A stretch of DNA of 64,000 nucleotides from Cellulomonas soli (GTDB lineage Bacteria; Actinomycetota; Actinomycetes; Actinomycetales; Cellulomonadaceae): positions 3,720,001 through 3,784,000 of the forward strand of contig NZ_JACBZJ010000001.1 in the NCBI RefSeq assembly GCF_013409305.1, in the 5' to 3' direction. The notes under the pieces are model-generated. The model was not told the DNA's origin. It worked only from the letters and a program-made list of their open reading frames with translations, and did not search any database. Of the stretch, positions 31,597-40,156 are shown in pieces (position 1 is the first letter of the stretch; the number at the start of each line of letters is the position of its first letter). Position numbers and translations under genes: made by a program.

Positions 31597-33456
31597 ATGA
31601 ACGGTCATCCTTCTGTGAGTTCTGTGCTGTCCTCTTCCACGCCCACGTCGGGTTCTGCCCCTGCAGACTCCACCGTCGTGTTCGACGACCTGGGCCTTCC
31701 GGCCCCGCTCGCCGCGGCGGTCGCCGACCTCGGCTTCGTCACCCCGTCCGCGATCCAGGAGCAGGCGGTGCCCGCTCTGCTGTCCGGTCGGGACATCGTC
31801 GGCGTCGCGCAGACCGGTACCGGCAAGACCGCCGCGTTCGGCCTGCCGCTGCTCGCCGCGATCGACCCGTCGGTGCACGGCGTGCAGGCCATCGTGCTGA
31901 CGCCGACCCGTGAGCTGGCGATGCAGGTCGCCGACGCGATCAGCTCGTTCGCCACCCACCTGCCCGGCATCGACGTCGTGGCCGTGTACGGCGGGGCGCC
32001 GTTCCTGCCCCAGCAGCGTGCGCTGCAGCGCGGCGCCCAGGTCGTCGTCGGCACCCCCGGACGCATCCTCGACCACCTCGACCGCCGCACGCTGCGCCCG
32101 GACAACGTCCGGTTCCTCGTGCTCGACGAGGCCGACGAGATGCTGCGCATGGGCTTCGCCGAGGACGTCGACCGCGTGCTGAGCTCGACGCCGTCCGACC
32201 GGCAGGTCGCCCTGTTCTCCGCGACCATGCCCCCGGCCATCCGCCGGGTGGCCGAGCAGCACCTCAACCACCCGGTCGAGGTCACGGTCGCCCGCCAGTC
32301 CTCCACGGTCACCACCGTGCGGCAGACCTATGCGGTCGTCCCGCACCGGCACAAGACCGGCGCGCTGGCCCGGGTGCTCGCGGTCACCGAGGCGGACGCC
32401 GCGATCGTGTTCGTCCGCACCCGCGGTGCCGCCGAGGAGATCGGCAGCGCGCTGGTCGAGCGAGGCATCTCCGCCGCCTACATCTCCGGCGACGTCGCCC
32501 AGGCCGACCGCGAGAAGATCGTCGACCGGCTGCGCTCGGGTGCGCTGGACGTGCTCGTCGCGACCGACGTGGCCGCCCGCGGGCTCGACGTCGAACGGCT
32601 GGGCCTCGTCGTCAACCTCGACCTGCCGCGCGAGCCCGAGACGTACGTGCACCGGATCGGCCGGACAGGTCGCGCCGGCCGTGCGGGCGAGGCACTCACG
32701 TTCGTCACGCCCAGCGAGCAGGCCCGCCTGCGCCAGATCGAGCGCACCACGCGCCACCAGCTCACCGAGGTCACGATCCCCTCGCCCGCGCAGGTCTCCG
32801 CGCACCGGGCCACGGCACTGCTGGGCAAGGTCGACGAGCGTGCAGCACGCGGCCGGCTCGAGGCCTCCCGTGCGGCCGTGACCGACTACCTCGAGGCGAA
32901 CCCGCAGGCCGACCTGGTCGAGCTGCTCGCCGTGCTGACGGCCCTGGCCGTCGGTGACGAGGGCCCGCAGGCCCGTCCCGAGCTCGGCGACGACCTCGAC
33001 GACGCGCTCAGCCGCGCACACCTGACGTCCGAGCGTGGCGGACGACCCGAGAGCGGACGGTACGACAACGAGCGTGGTGGCCGTGACGTGCGCGATCGCG
33101 CGCGGGCCGGCTCGTCCTCCGGCGGGCCGCGCTACCGCGTCGCCGTGGGCCACCGCGACGGCCTGCAGCCGGGCGCCCTCGTGGGTGCCCTGACGGGCGA
33201 GGGCGGGCTCACCGGCAAGGACGTCGGCAAGATCGACATCTTCGGCAGCTTCGCCCTGGTCGACATCCCCAACGGGCTCACGCCCGAGGTGGTCGAGCGT
33301 CTGGCGCGCACCCGTGTCGCGGGGCGTCCCCTGCACATCCGCGTCGACTCGGGCCCGCGTCCGGGCCACGGCGCCTCCCGCCCGGCCGGTGGCCCCCCGC
33401 GCACGCGGCACGGCTCCGCGCACCCGGCGGACTCGGCGCCCGCACGACACCGCTGA
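31597..33456 (+). CDS. deaD: DEAD-box RNA helicase, DeaD/CsdA-like
   Basis: A 619-residue RNA helicase. Motifs in order: Walker A QTGTGKTAAFGL, DEADEMLRMGF, SATMPPAIRRV, VATDVAARGLDVERLGLVVN and HRIGRTGRAGRAG. The C-terminus has a DbpA-type RNA-binding domain (YRVAVGHRDGLQPGALVGALTGEGGLTGKDVGKIDIFGSFALVDI). Such proteins unwind structured RNA in ribosome assembly and cold adaptation. The ATG at 31597 follows a leader of about 170 bases that contains inverted repeats. Confidence 0.94.
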   Translation: MNGHPSVSSVLSSSTPTSGSAPADSTVVFDDLGLPAPLAAAVADLGFVTPSAIQEQAVPALLSGRDIVGVAQTGTGKTAAFGLPLLAAIDPSVHGVQAIVLTPTRELAMQVADAISSFATHLPGIDVVAVYGGAPFLPQQRALQRGAQVVVGTPGRILDHLDRRTLRPDNVRFLVLDEADEMLRMGFAEDVDRVLSSTPSDRQVALFSATMPPAIRRVAEQHLNHPVEVTVARQSSTVTTVRQTYAVVPHRHKTGALARVLAVTEADAAIVFVRTRGAAEEIGSALVERGISAAYISGDVAQADREKIVDRLRSGALDVLVATDVAARGLDVERLGLVVNLDLPREPETYVHRIGRTGRAGRAGEALTFVTPSEQARLRQIERTTRHQLTEVTIPSPAQVSAHRATALLGKVDERAARGRLEASRAAVTDYLEANPQADLVELLAVLTALAVGDEGPQARPELGDDLDDALSRAHLTSERGGRPESGRYDNERGGRDVRDRARAGSSSGGPRYRVAVGHRDGLQPGALVGALTGEGGLTGKDVGKIDIFGSFALVDIPNGLTPEVVERLARTRVAGRPLHIRVDSGPRPGHGASRPAGGPPRTRHGSAHPADSAPARHR

Positions 33457-33473
33457 CCCCGAGCGGATCATCA

Positions 33474-33519
33474 CACGCAGGGCCCCGCACGACCCACCGG
33501 TCGAGCGGGGCCCTGCGTG
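33474..33519. terminator. bidirectional terminator between helicase and sensor genes
   Basis: A perfect 15-bp inverted repeat (33474-33488 with 33505-33519, arm CACGCAGGGCCCCGC) with a 16-base loop lies between convergent genes. Confidence 0.75.
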
Positions 33520-33540
33520 GTCGCGGCGCTGGTTGCGGCG

Positions 33541-36360
33541 TCAGCGCAGCAACGGACGTCGCCCCGACTCGTCGCGGGCCTGGCCCCGCAGGACCGCGAT
33601 GTCCGCCTCGCGGAGCACCTCCCCCACGTCACGCAACCCTCGCAGTCCGTCGACCAGCCCGATCGCCACCCGGCGGCCCAGGTCGGCCCGCAACCCGTCG
33701 AGCAGCTGCCGGACACGCTCCGGGACCCCGGTGGTGTCGGTGTCGTCGAGCAGGACGGCGAACTCGTCCTCACCGAGCCGGGCGGAGGTGTCCCCATCGC
33801 GCAGCGGGCTGCACAGCCGGCGGACCACCTCGCGACGCGCGTCCAGCGCCCGGACGGGATGCACGTCGCCCTCACGCTGGACGAGGGAGTCGAGGCCGCC
33901 CGGCTCGGTGCCCGGGACCACCCGGACGACCGCGAGGGCGCAGTCGTACGACGCGTTGCGACGGGTACGTGCCAACGCCGTGGCGAGCCGGTCCTCGAAC
34001 AGCAGCCGGTTCACCAGACCCGTCTCCGGGTCGTGCAGGGCGTCACGCTGCAGGGCGATCTGGGTCTCCTTGCGTTCGGTCACGTCGACAAGCGCACCCA
34101 CGAGCCGAGCAGGGCACCCGGCGTCGTCGAGCACGGTGACCGCCCGGCACGCCATCCAGCGGTAGTCACCGGACGCGGTCCGGACCCGGTGCTCGAGCTC
34201 GAGAGGTGCCCTCGACCCTGCCAGCTGGCTCGCGATGGCCGCCGACAGCTCGTCGCGATCGGTCGGGTGCACCCGATCGAGCCACTCTCCCGGCGAGGAG
34301 CCGATCTCGTCCTCCCGGTACCCGAGCGTCTGCTTCCAGCGGGGTGAGAAGTACACCGTGCCCGCGGACACGTCCCAGTCCCACGTACCGTCCTGCGCGG
34401 CCAACGAGGCGAGCGCGTACCTCTCCTCGCTGGCCCGCACGGCGTCGGCCAGGTCGCGCTCGCGACCTGCGGCCTGCTCCAGCGCGCGTCGCTGCTCACG
34501 CAGCGAGGTGAGCAGGCGCTCCTGGTCGAGGGCGACGGCGAGCAGGGCTGCCCAGTGGTTGAACCGGTCGCGTGCGCTCGTCGACCGGGTCTCCACGGCC
34601 CCGTCGATCGCGAGCAGACCCCAGTCGCTGCCCCCGAACGTCACGGGCAGCACGAACGTGACGTCGCTCGAACCCACCGCACCCGCACGGGTCAGCGCCA
34701 CCGGCGGGAACTGGCTCGCGGTCGTGCGCACACCGATCAGCCGCGACAGCGTGCCGGACGGGTCGTGCACCCCCACGACCTCGAGCTCGGGGTCGCCCGC
34801 ACCCTGGTCCGTGCCCAGCCACAGCGCCAGGCATGCGGGCCCGCGCGTCCCGCGAGGCAGCCAGCCCAGCGCACGGGCGCTCGTGCCCTCGCCGCGCAGC
34901 AGGTCCATGTCGACCTCGTACTGGTCGGCGATCGTCCGCTCGAGCCGTCCGCTGCGCGCCAGCATGGCCCTCGTGCAGCCCTGGGCGAGCGCCTGCAGGA
35001 CGTCGGTGGCGGCTCGCGCCGCGGCGGCCGACGACACGGGCGACGGGCGCCGGCGCACGGCCGCGACCTCGAGGTCACGCACCGCGGGGACGATCTGCTC
35101 GAGCGCCTCCGGGTGCGGCTGGAGAGCGACCGTCAGGTCGGCCAGCCGCGCCATGGCCGTCACCTGCGGGACCGCGCACCGATCGGCTGCCGCCTCGATC
35201 GGGTCCGTGACCGCGCGCCACCAGGCGTCGCGGGCCTCGCTGCCGATCCGACGCAGGCTGCTGCTCGCCCCGGGCCCGCCGAAGGCCGTGCCGGCCAGAG
35301 TCTGCAGTCGTTCGCGCGCAGCGTCGACATCGGCGTCGACATCCGCGTCGAGGTCGGCACGCGGGTCGGCGTCGGGTGCCGCACCGCGCGCCGCGGGCTC
35401 CGCGCGGGACTCCGTGCAGCCGCACGACTCACGGACGACGAGCCGCGACGGCGGGCTCAGCGCCTCGCCGGACGTGCCCTCGCCCGGCGCTGTGCGCGCG
35501 CCCGTCTCCGATCCTGTGTCCGATCCCGTCGCCACGCCCGGCTCTGCTCCGGGCAGCCGTGCCAGGAGTGCCGCGACGGCGAGCTCACCGACACGGTCGT
35601 AGTGCGGGTCCACGGTCGTCAGCCGGGGCACGACCCGTGCGCCCGACTCCGTGTGGTCGAAGCCCACGACCGCCTGGTCGCGGGGCAACAGGAAGCCGCT
35701 CGTGCGCAGGGCGCGCTGGAAGCCGACCGCGTTGCGGTCCGTCGCGACGACCACCGCGGTGGTCGGTGTCCCCGCGGCGACGAGGCGGGCGGCGGCGTCG
35801 GCACCGCCCTGCTCGTGGTTGTCGCTCGCCTCGTAGCACCAGGCCTCGGCCGGCTCGATGCCGTGCTCGAGCAACGCGGCACGGTAGGCCGCGTGCCGCT
35901 CACGCATGTCGCGCTGAGCGAGGTGACCGACGAAGCCGACCGCCGTGTGCCCGTGCTGCAGCAGGTGCTCCACGGCCGAGCGCACCCCGCCGACGTTGTC
36001 CGGGACGAGGACCGGCTCCGTCCCGCCCGGCACGGGGTCCTCGCTGACCAGCACGAACGGGACGCCCCACGCACGGATGGAGGCCAGGCGGTCGTGCCGT
36101 ACGGCGCTGCCCACGACCACGAGGCCGTCGACCGCACCGAGCCCGACCGGGGTGTGCAGCGCCGGCTCGTCCGGGTAGCGCTCGCGGTCCAGTCCCGCGG
36201 GGAACGTCTGCACCGCGACGACACGGTGGCCTGCGGCGCGTGCGGCCCGGGCGATGCCGGCGATGAGCGCACCGAAGTAGAAGCCGCCGACCACGGGTGA
36301 GAGCACCCCGATCGTGCGGCGGGCCGTCGCCGGGGTCTGACCGCGTCGCACCGTGCCCAC
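33541..36360 (-). CDS. LacI-type sugar-binding/PAS/degenerate-GGDEF sensor protein
   Basis: A 939-residue soluble protein with no signal peptide or membrane helix. Residues 15-315 form a LacI-type periplasmic-binding-like domain without a helix-turn-helix, ending in the characteristic RLVVRESCGC. Residues 350-615 are a GAF-like middle region. Residues 645-765 are a PAS domain (WDWDVSAGTVYFSPRWKQTLGY, ending in VDVTERKE). Residues 770-930 resemble a GGDEF domain (HDPETGLVNRLLFEDRL, then RLGEDEFAVLL). The motif is GEDEF rather than GGDEF, and the substrate-binding FKxxND region is missing, so diguanylate cyclase activity is doubtful. It diverges from a LacI repressor beside the cellulase genes. 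It may couple intracellular sugar to an output that is not c-di-GMP synthesis. Confidence 0.85.
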   Translation of the reverse strand: MGTVRRGQTPATARRTIGVLSPVVGGFYFGALIAGIARAARAAGHRVVAVQTFPAGLDRERYPDEPALHTPVGLGAVDGLVVVGSAVRHDRLASIRAWGVPFVLVSEDPVPGGTEPVLVPDNVGGVRSAVEHLLQHGHTAVGFVGHLAQRDMRERHAAYRAALLEHGIEPAEAWCYEASDNHEQGGADAAARLVAAGTPTTAVVVATDRNAVGFQRALRTSGFLLPRDQAVVGFDHTESGARVVPRLTTVDPHYDRVGELAVAALLARLPGAEPGVATGSDTGSETGARTAPGEGTSGEALSPPSRLVVRESCGCTESRAEPAARGAAPDADPRADLDADVDADVDAARERLQTLAGTAFGGPGASSSLRRIGSEARDAWWRAVTDPIEAAADRCAVPQVTAMARLADLTVALQPHPEALEQIVPAVRDLEVAAVRRRPSPVSSAAAARAATDVLQALAQGCTRAMLARSGRLERTIADQYEVDMDLLRGEGTSARALGWLPRGTRGPACLALWLGTDQGAGDPELEVVGVHDPSGTLSRLIGVRTTASQFPPVALTRAGAVGSSDVTFVLPVTFGGSDWGLLAIDGAVETRSTSARDRFNHWAALLAVALDQERLLTSLREQRRALEQAAGRERDLADAVRASEERYALASLAAQDGTWDWDVSAGTVYFSPRWKQTLGYREDEIGSSPGEWLDRVHPTDRDELSAAIASQLAGSRAPLELEHRVRTASGDYRWMACRAVTVLDDAGCPARLVGALVDVTERKETQIALQRDALHDPETGLVNRLLFEDRLATALARTRRNASYDCALAVVRVVPGTEPGGLDSLVQREGDVHPVRALDARREVVRRLCSPLRDGDTSARLGEDEFAVLLDDTDTTGVPERVRQLLDGLRADLGRRVAIGLVDGLRGLRDVGEVLREADIAVLRGQARDESGRRPLLR

Positions 36361-36434
36361 GGACCACCTCTCGCCTGCATCGTCGAAGCCGAGATGATGC
36401 GCGGGGGGCGCATCGGGCGACAGACTAGGCGATC
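36361..36434. promoter_or_regulatory. divergent control region of the sensor and LacI genes
   Basis: This 74-bp gap must hold both promoters. It contains a 7-bp inverted repeat GATGCGC (36396-36402 with 36408-36414) with a five-base spacer, a candidate operator shared by both genes. Confidence 0.4.
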
Positions 36435-37523
36435 GTGGTCACACCTGCACATGACGCGAGTCTGTCCCCCGTATTGCCCATCGCGTCGGCGGTGCGGCCG
36501 GCCGGCCCGGGCCGTCGTCCGACGATCACCGATGTGGCCCGCGCCGCCGGCGTGTCGATCGCCGTGGTCTCCTATGCGCTCAACGGTCGCCCCGGGGTCT
36601 CGGCCGCCACCCGGGAGCGCGTGCTGCGGGTCGCGGACGAGTTCGGCTGGCGGCCGAGCGCCGCGGCGCGCTCGATGCGGTCGGGCCCGCGGGCCGTCGG
36701 GCTCGTGGTCGACCGGGCCGCCGCCTCGCCGGCGGCCCACGCGACAGCCGTGCTCGACCTGGTGACCTCCCTGCAGGACGTCATCGCGGCACGCGGGTTC
36801 GCCCTGCTGCTCCAGGTCGTCGACGACGCCGACGCCGCCGTGACCCTGTACGGCTCCTGGTGGGCCGAGCGGCGCTTCGACGTGATGGTCGTGACCGACG
36901 TCCTGGCACGGGACCCGCGCCTGGACGCCCTGCGTCGCCTGCGGGCGCCGGCGGTCGTCGTGGGTCCGCCGCAGCACGTGCACGAGCTGGCGTCGGTGCA
37001 CGTGGAGGAGGCCGACGCCTACCGCAGGGTGGGTCGGTACCTGCTCGAGCTGGGCCACCGGGACGTCGCGGCCGTCACGGGCCCGGCCGCTCTGCTGCGG
37101 ACCCGGGCGCGCCTGGACGCGCTCACCGGGGTGGTCGAGGAGGCCGGGGGCCGGGTGCTGCACGAGGCGACCGCGGCGACCCCCGAGGACGCGGCCGCCG
37201 CCACGCGTCGACTCCTGACCTCGTCCACGCCGCCGACCGCGCTCGTGCACGACTCCGACCAGATGGCGCTCGCCGCCCTGGACGTGGCACGACGCACCGG
37301 CCGTGAGGTGCCGTGGGACCTGTCGGTGGTGGCCGGGGGCGACTCGGCGCTGTGCCGCCTCTCGACGCCGTCGATCACGACCCTGCCGTCGGCCCAGTGC
37401 GACATCGGCACGGCGACGGGCGAGGTCGTTCTCGCGGTCGTCGACGGCGATCCGAGCGCCGCACGGACCGTCCCGGTCGGTGGGCTCGCGGTGCGCGGCA
37501 GCACGGGCCCTCGCGCCCGCTGA
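36435..37523 (+). CDS. LacI-family transcriptional regulator
   Basis: A 362-residue repressor. The DNA-binding domain is PTITDVARAAGVSIAVVSYALNGRPGVSAATRERVLRVADEFGWRPSAAARSMRSG near residues 29-85, followed by a sugar-binding core with VTGPAALLRTRARLDALTG and a VAGGDSALCRLSTPSITTL region. It sits directly upstream of the GH6 and GH5 cellulase genes on the same strand, so a role in controlling cellulose use is likely but inferred. The start is the GTG at 36435. Confidence 0.92.
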   Translation: MVTPAHDASLSPVLPIASAVRPAGPGRRPTITDVARAAGVSIAVVSYALNGRPGVSAATRERVLRVADEFGWRPSAAARSMRSGPRAVGLVVDRAAASPAAHATAVLDLVTSLQDVIAARGFALLLQVVDDADAAVTLYGSWWAERRFDVMVVTDVLARDPRLDALRRLRAPAVVVGPPQHVHELASVHVEEADAYRRVGRYLLELGHRDVAAVTGPAALLRTRARLDALTGVVEEAGGRVLHEATAATPEDAAAATRRLLTSSTPPTALVHDSDQMALAALDVARRTGREVPWDLSVVAGGDSALCRLSTPSITTLPSAQCDIGTATGEVVLAVVDGDPSAARTVPVGGLAVRGSTGPRAR

Positions 37524-37598
37524 CCGTTCGCACGCACCACTGAGAGGCGTCGGTGAGTTGCCTGTGAACATCACGATCTGATCACGGCGCCCGGCCCT

Positions 37599-37606
37599 AA
37601 ACGTTT
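37599..37606. promoter_or_regulatory. candidate LacI operator upstream of the GH6 gene
   Basis: AAACGTTT is a perfect eight-base palindrome with the central CG typical of LacI-family operators. It lies 125 bp before the cellobiohydrolase start. Confidence 0.35.
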
Positions 37607-37730
37607 CACGCCGTGCCCCTGCCCGGGCGGTGCGTGATCAGGTGCGAACCGGTCGCCGTGGACCGTCCCCGGGCGACCCGCGACCGCCCGGACCCCGGGC
37701 GGACGCGCCGAACGAGACCCGGAGGACCAC

Positions 37731-40061
37731 GTGTCCGAACACGGCAAGAACAGGGTCAGGCGACGCGCACGCGCCGCAGCGACCGCGATGGGCGCCCTCG
37801 CGCTCGTCGCGGCACCGCTCACGCTGACCACCACCGCGAACGCGGTCGAGGCGCACGTCGACAACCCGTACGCCGGCGCGACCCAGTACGTGAACCCCAG
37901 CTGGACCGCGAAGGTCGAGGCGGCCGCCACCCGGCAGACCGACACCGCCGTGGCCGCCCAGATGCGTGCCGTCAAGAACCAGCCGACGGCCGTCTGGATG
38001 GACCGGATCAGCGCGATCAGCGGCAACGTGGACGGCAACGGGCTGCAATACCACCTCGACCAGGCCCTCGCGCAGAAGCAGGGCACGACGCCGATCGTGG
38101 TCAACCTGGTCATCTACGACCTGCCCGGACGCGACTGCTACGCGCTCGCCTCGAACGGTGAGCTGCCCGCCACCGACGCCGGCCTGGTGCGGTACAAGAC
38201 CGAGTACATCGACGCGATCGTCGACCTGCTGGGCCAGTCGAAGTACGCCGACCTGCGCATCTCCGCCACGATCGAGCCCGACTCGCTGCCCAACCTCGTG
38301 ACGAACCTCTCCGAGCCCCTGTGCCAGCAGGCGGCCCCGTACTACCGCGCCGGCGTGAAGTACGCGCTCGACGAGCTGCACGCGCTGCCCAACGTGTACA
38401 CGTACCTCGACGCCGGGCACTCCGGCTGGCTCGGGTGGGACAGCAACGCCGGCCCGGCCGCGAAGCTGTTCGCCGAGGTCGCCCGGACGACGACCGCAGG
38501 CCTGGCCTCGGTCGACGGCTTCGTGACGAACACCGCCAACTCCACGCCGCTCGTCGAGCCCTACCTGACGGACTCCTCCGCCCAGGTCGGCGGCAGCCCC
38601 GTGCGGTCGTCCAGCTTCTACGAGTGGAACTACGACTTCGACGAGGCCGACTGGACCGCGCACCTGCACACGCTGCTCGTCGCCGAAGGGTTCCCGGCCA
38701 GCACCGGCATGCTCATCGACACCTCGCGCAACGGCTGGGGCGGCACCGCCCGACCCACCGCTGCGTCCACGAGCACGGTGCTGAACACCTACGTGAACGA
38801 GTCGCGCGTCGACCGTCGCGTGCACCGCGGCGCCTGGTGCAACCCGCTCGGTGCGGGCATCGGTGAGCGTCCGCAGGCCAGCCCGGCCGGGTACGCCAGC
38901 TCCTACCTCGACGCGTTCGTGTGGATCAAGCCCCCGGGCGAGTCCGACGGCGCCTCCAGCGACATCCCGAACGACGAGGGCAAGCGGTTCGACCGCATGT
39001 GCGACCCGACGTTCGTCTCCCCGAAGCTGGCCAACCAGCTCACGGGTGCCACCCCGAACGCACCGCTGGCCGGTCAGTGGTTCGAGGAGCAGTTCGTCAC
39101 CCTGGTCAAGAACGCCTACCCGGCGATCACCGGCGGCGGCACCAACCCGGGCGACGTCACCGCGCCGTCCGTCCCGACCGGTCTGACGGCCGGCACCGCG
39201 ACGACGACCACGGTTCCGCTCACCTGGTCGGCCTCCACCGACAACAGCGGCGGCTCCGGCATCAGCGGCTACCAGGTCTACCGCGGGACCACGCTCGTCG
39301 CGACGACCAGCTCGACGAGCTACACGGTGACGGGCCTGACCGCCGGCACGACGTACTCGTTCACGGTTCGTGCCAAGGACGTCGCCGGCAACGTCTCCGC
39401 CGCGTCTGCGGCGGTCTCGGCGACCACCGCGACCGACCCGGGCGTCCCGACCGACACGACCGCACCGTCCGTGCCCACCGGGCTCACGGCCGGCACGGTC
39501 ACCACCTCGAGCGTCCCGCTGACGTGGACCGCCTCGACGGACAACGTCGGTGGGTCCGGGGTGGCCGGGTACGACGTGTACCGCGGGACCACCCTCGTGG
39601 CCTCCACGACCGCGACGAGCTACACGGTGACCGGTCTGACCGCCGGCACGACGTACTCGTTCACGGTTCGTGCCAAGGACGTCGCCGGCAACGTCTCGGC
39701 TGCGTCGGCGGCCGTCTCGGCGACCACCACGGCGGTCTCGACGTCGACCTGCACGGTCCGGTACACGGCCAGCAGCTGGAGCAGCGGGTTCACCGGCTCC
39801 GTGCGGATCACCAACTCGGGCACCAGTGCGATCAACGGCTGGACCCTCGGGTTCGCCTTCGCCAACGGCCAGCAGGTCACCCAGGGCTGGAGCGCGACCT
39901 GGTCGCAGACCGGCACCGCGGTGACGGCCACGAACCTGGGCTGGAACGGCACGCTCGCACCGGGCGCGTCGACCGACATCGGGTTCAACGGCTCGCACAC
40001 CGGGACGAACACGAACCCGACCGCCTTCACCCTCAACGGGGTCACCTGCACGGTCGCCTGA
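37731..40061 (+). CDS. cbhA: GH6 cellobiohydrolase with two FN3 domains and a CBM2
   Basis: A 776-residue secreted enzyme. Residues 1-38 are a signal peptide with an Arg-rich start and ALALVAAPLTLTTTANA before the cleavage site. Residues 45-465 are the GH6 catalytic domain: Asp184 in IEPDSLPNL is the expected catalytic acid, and WIKPPGESDG (Lys400 region) matches the family. Two fibronectin type III domains follow at about 477-565 and 577-665, then a CBM2 from 672 (TCTVRYTASSWSSGF). It resembles the cellobiohydrolase CbhA of Cellulomonas fimi, which has three FN3 repeats. GH6 exo-enzymes release cellobiose. The GTG has GGAGG five bases upstream. Confidence 0.96.
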   Translation: MSEHGKNRVRRRARAAATAMGALALVAAPLTLTTTANAVEAHVDNPYAGATQYVNPSWTAKVEAAATRQTDTAVAAQMRAVKNQPTAVWMDRISAISGNVDGNGLQYHLDQALAQKQGTTPIVVNLVIYDLPGRDCYALASNGELPATDAGLVRYKTEYIDAIVDLLGQSKYADLRISATIEPDSLPNLVTNLSEPLCQQAAPYYRAGVKYALDELHALPNVYTYLDAGHSGWLGWDSNAGPAAKLFAEVARTTTAGLASVDGFVTNTANSTPLVEPYLTDSSAQVGGSPVRSSSFYEWNYDFDEADWTAHLHTLLVAEGFPASTGMLIDTSRNGWGGTARPTAASTSTVLNTYVNESRVDRRVHRGAWCNPLGAGIGERPQASPAGYASSYLDAFVWIKPPGESDGASSDIPNDEGKRFDRMCDPTFVSPKLANQLTGATPNAPLAGQWFEEQFVTLVKNAYPAITGGGTNPGDVTAPSVPTGLTAGTATTTTVPLTWSASTDNSGGSGISGYQVYRGTTLVATTSSTSYTVTGLTAGTTYSFTVRAKDVAGNVSAASAAVSATTATDPGVPTDTTAPSVPTGLTAGTVTTSSVPLTWTASTDNVGGSGVAGYDVYRGTTLVASTTATSYTVTGLTAGTTYSFTVRAKDVAGNVSAASAAVSATTTAVSTSTCTVRYTASSWSSGFTGSVRITNSGTSAINGWTLGFAFANGQQVTQGWSATWSQTGTAVTATNLGWNGTLAPGASTDIGFNGSHTGTNTNPTAFTLNGVTCTVA
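39336..39697 (+). repeat. near-identical tandem FN3 units, 300-bp period
   Basis: The two FN3-coding units of the GH6 gene repeat at exactly 300 bp. A stretch of 62 bases (39336-39397 and 39636-39697) is identical, which points to recent duplication or gene conversion. Confidence 0.85.
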
Positions 40062-40090
40062 CCGGCAACCGCACCCCACCGGGTGCACCG

Positions 40091-40124
40091 CGGGGCCCGT
40101 CGGCACACCTGCCGGCGGGCCCCG
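40091..40124 (+). terminator. intra-operon hairpin between GH6 and GH5 genes
   Basis: A 14-bp stem with one G-U pair (40091-40104 with 40111-40124, arm CGGGGCCCGTCGGC) and a six-base loop lies between the GH6 stop and the GH5 start. It could be a terminator or attenuator, or protect the 3' end of the GH6 message. Confidence 0.5.
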
Positions 40125-40156
40125 CTCCCCCGTCCCTCACCACCGGGAGGTACCCC

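Noticed and set aside
37524..37730. CRP-like TGTGA...TCAC match near 37563
   Set aside because: The spacing between half-sites is three bases rather than six, so it does not fit the CRP dimer site.
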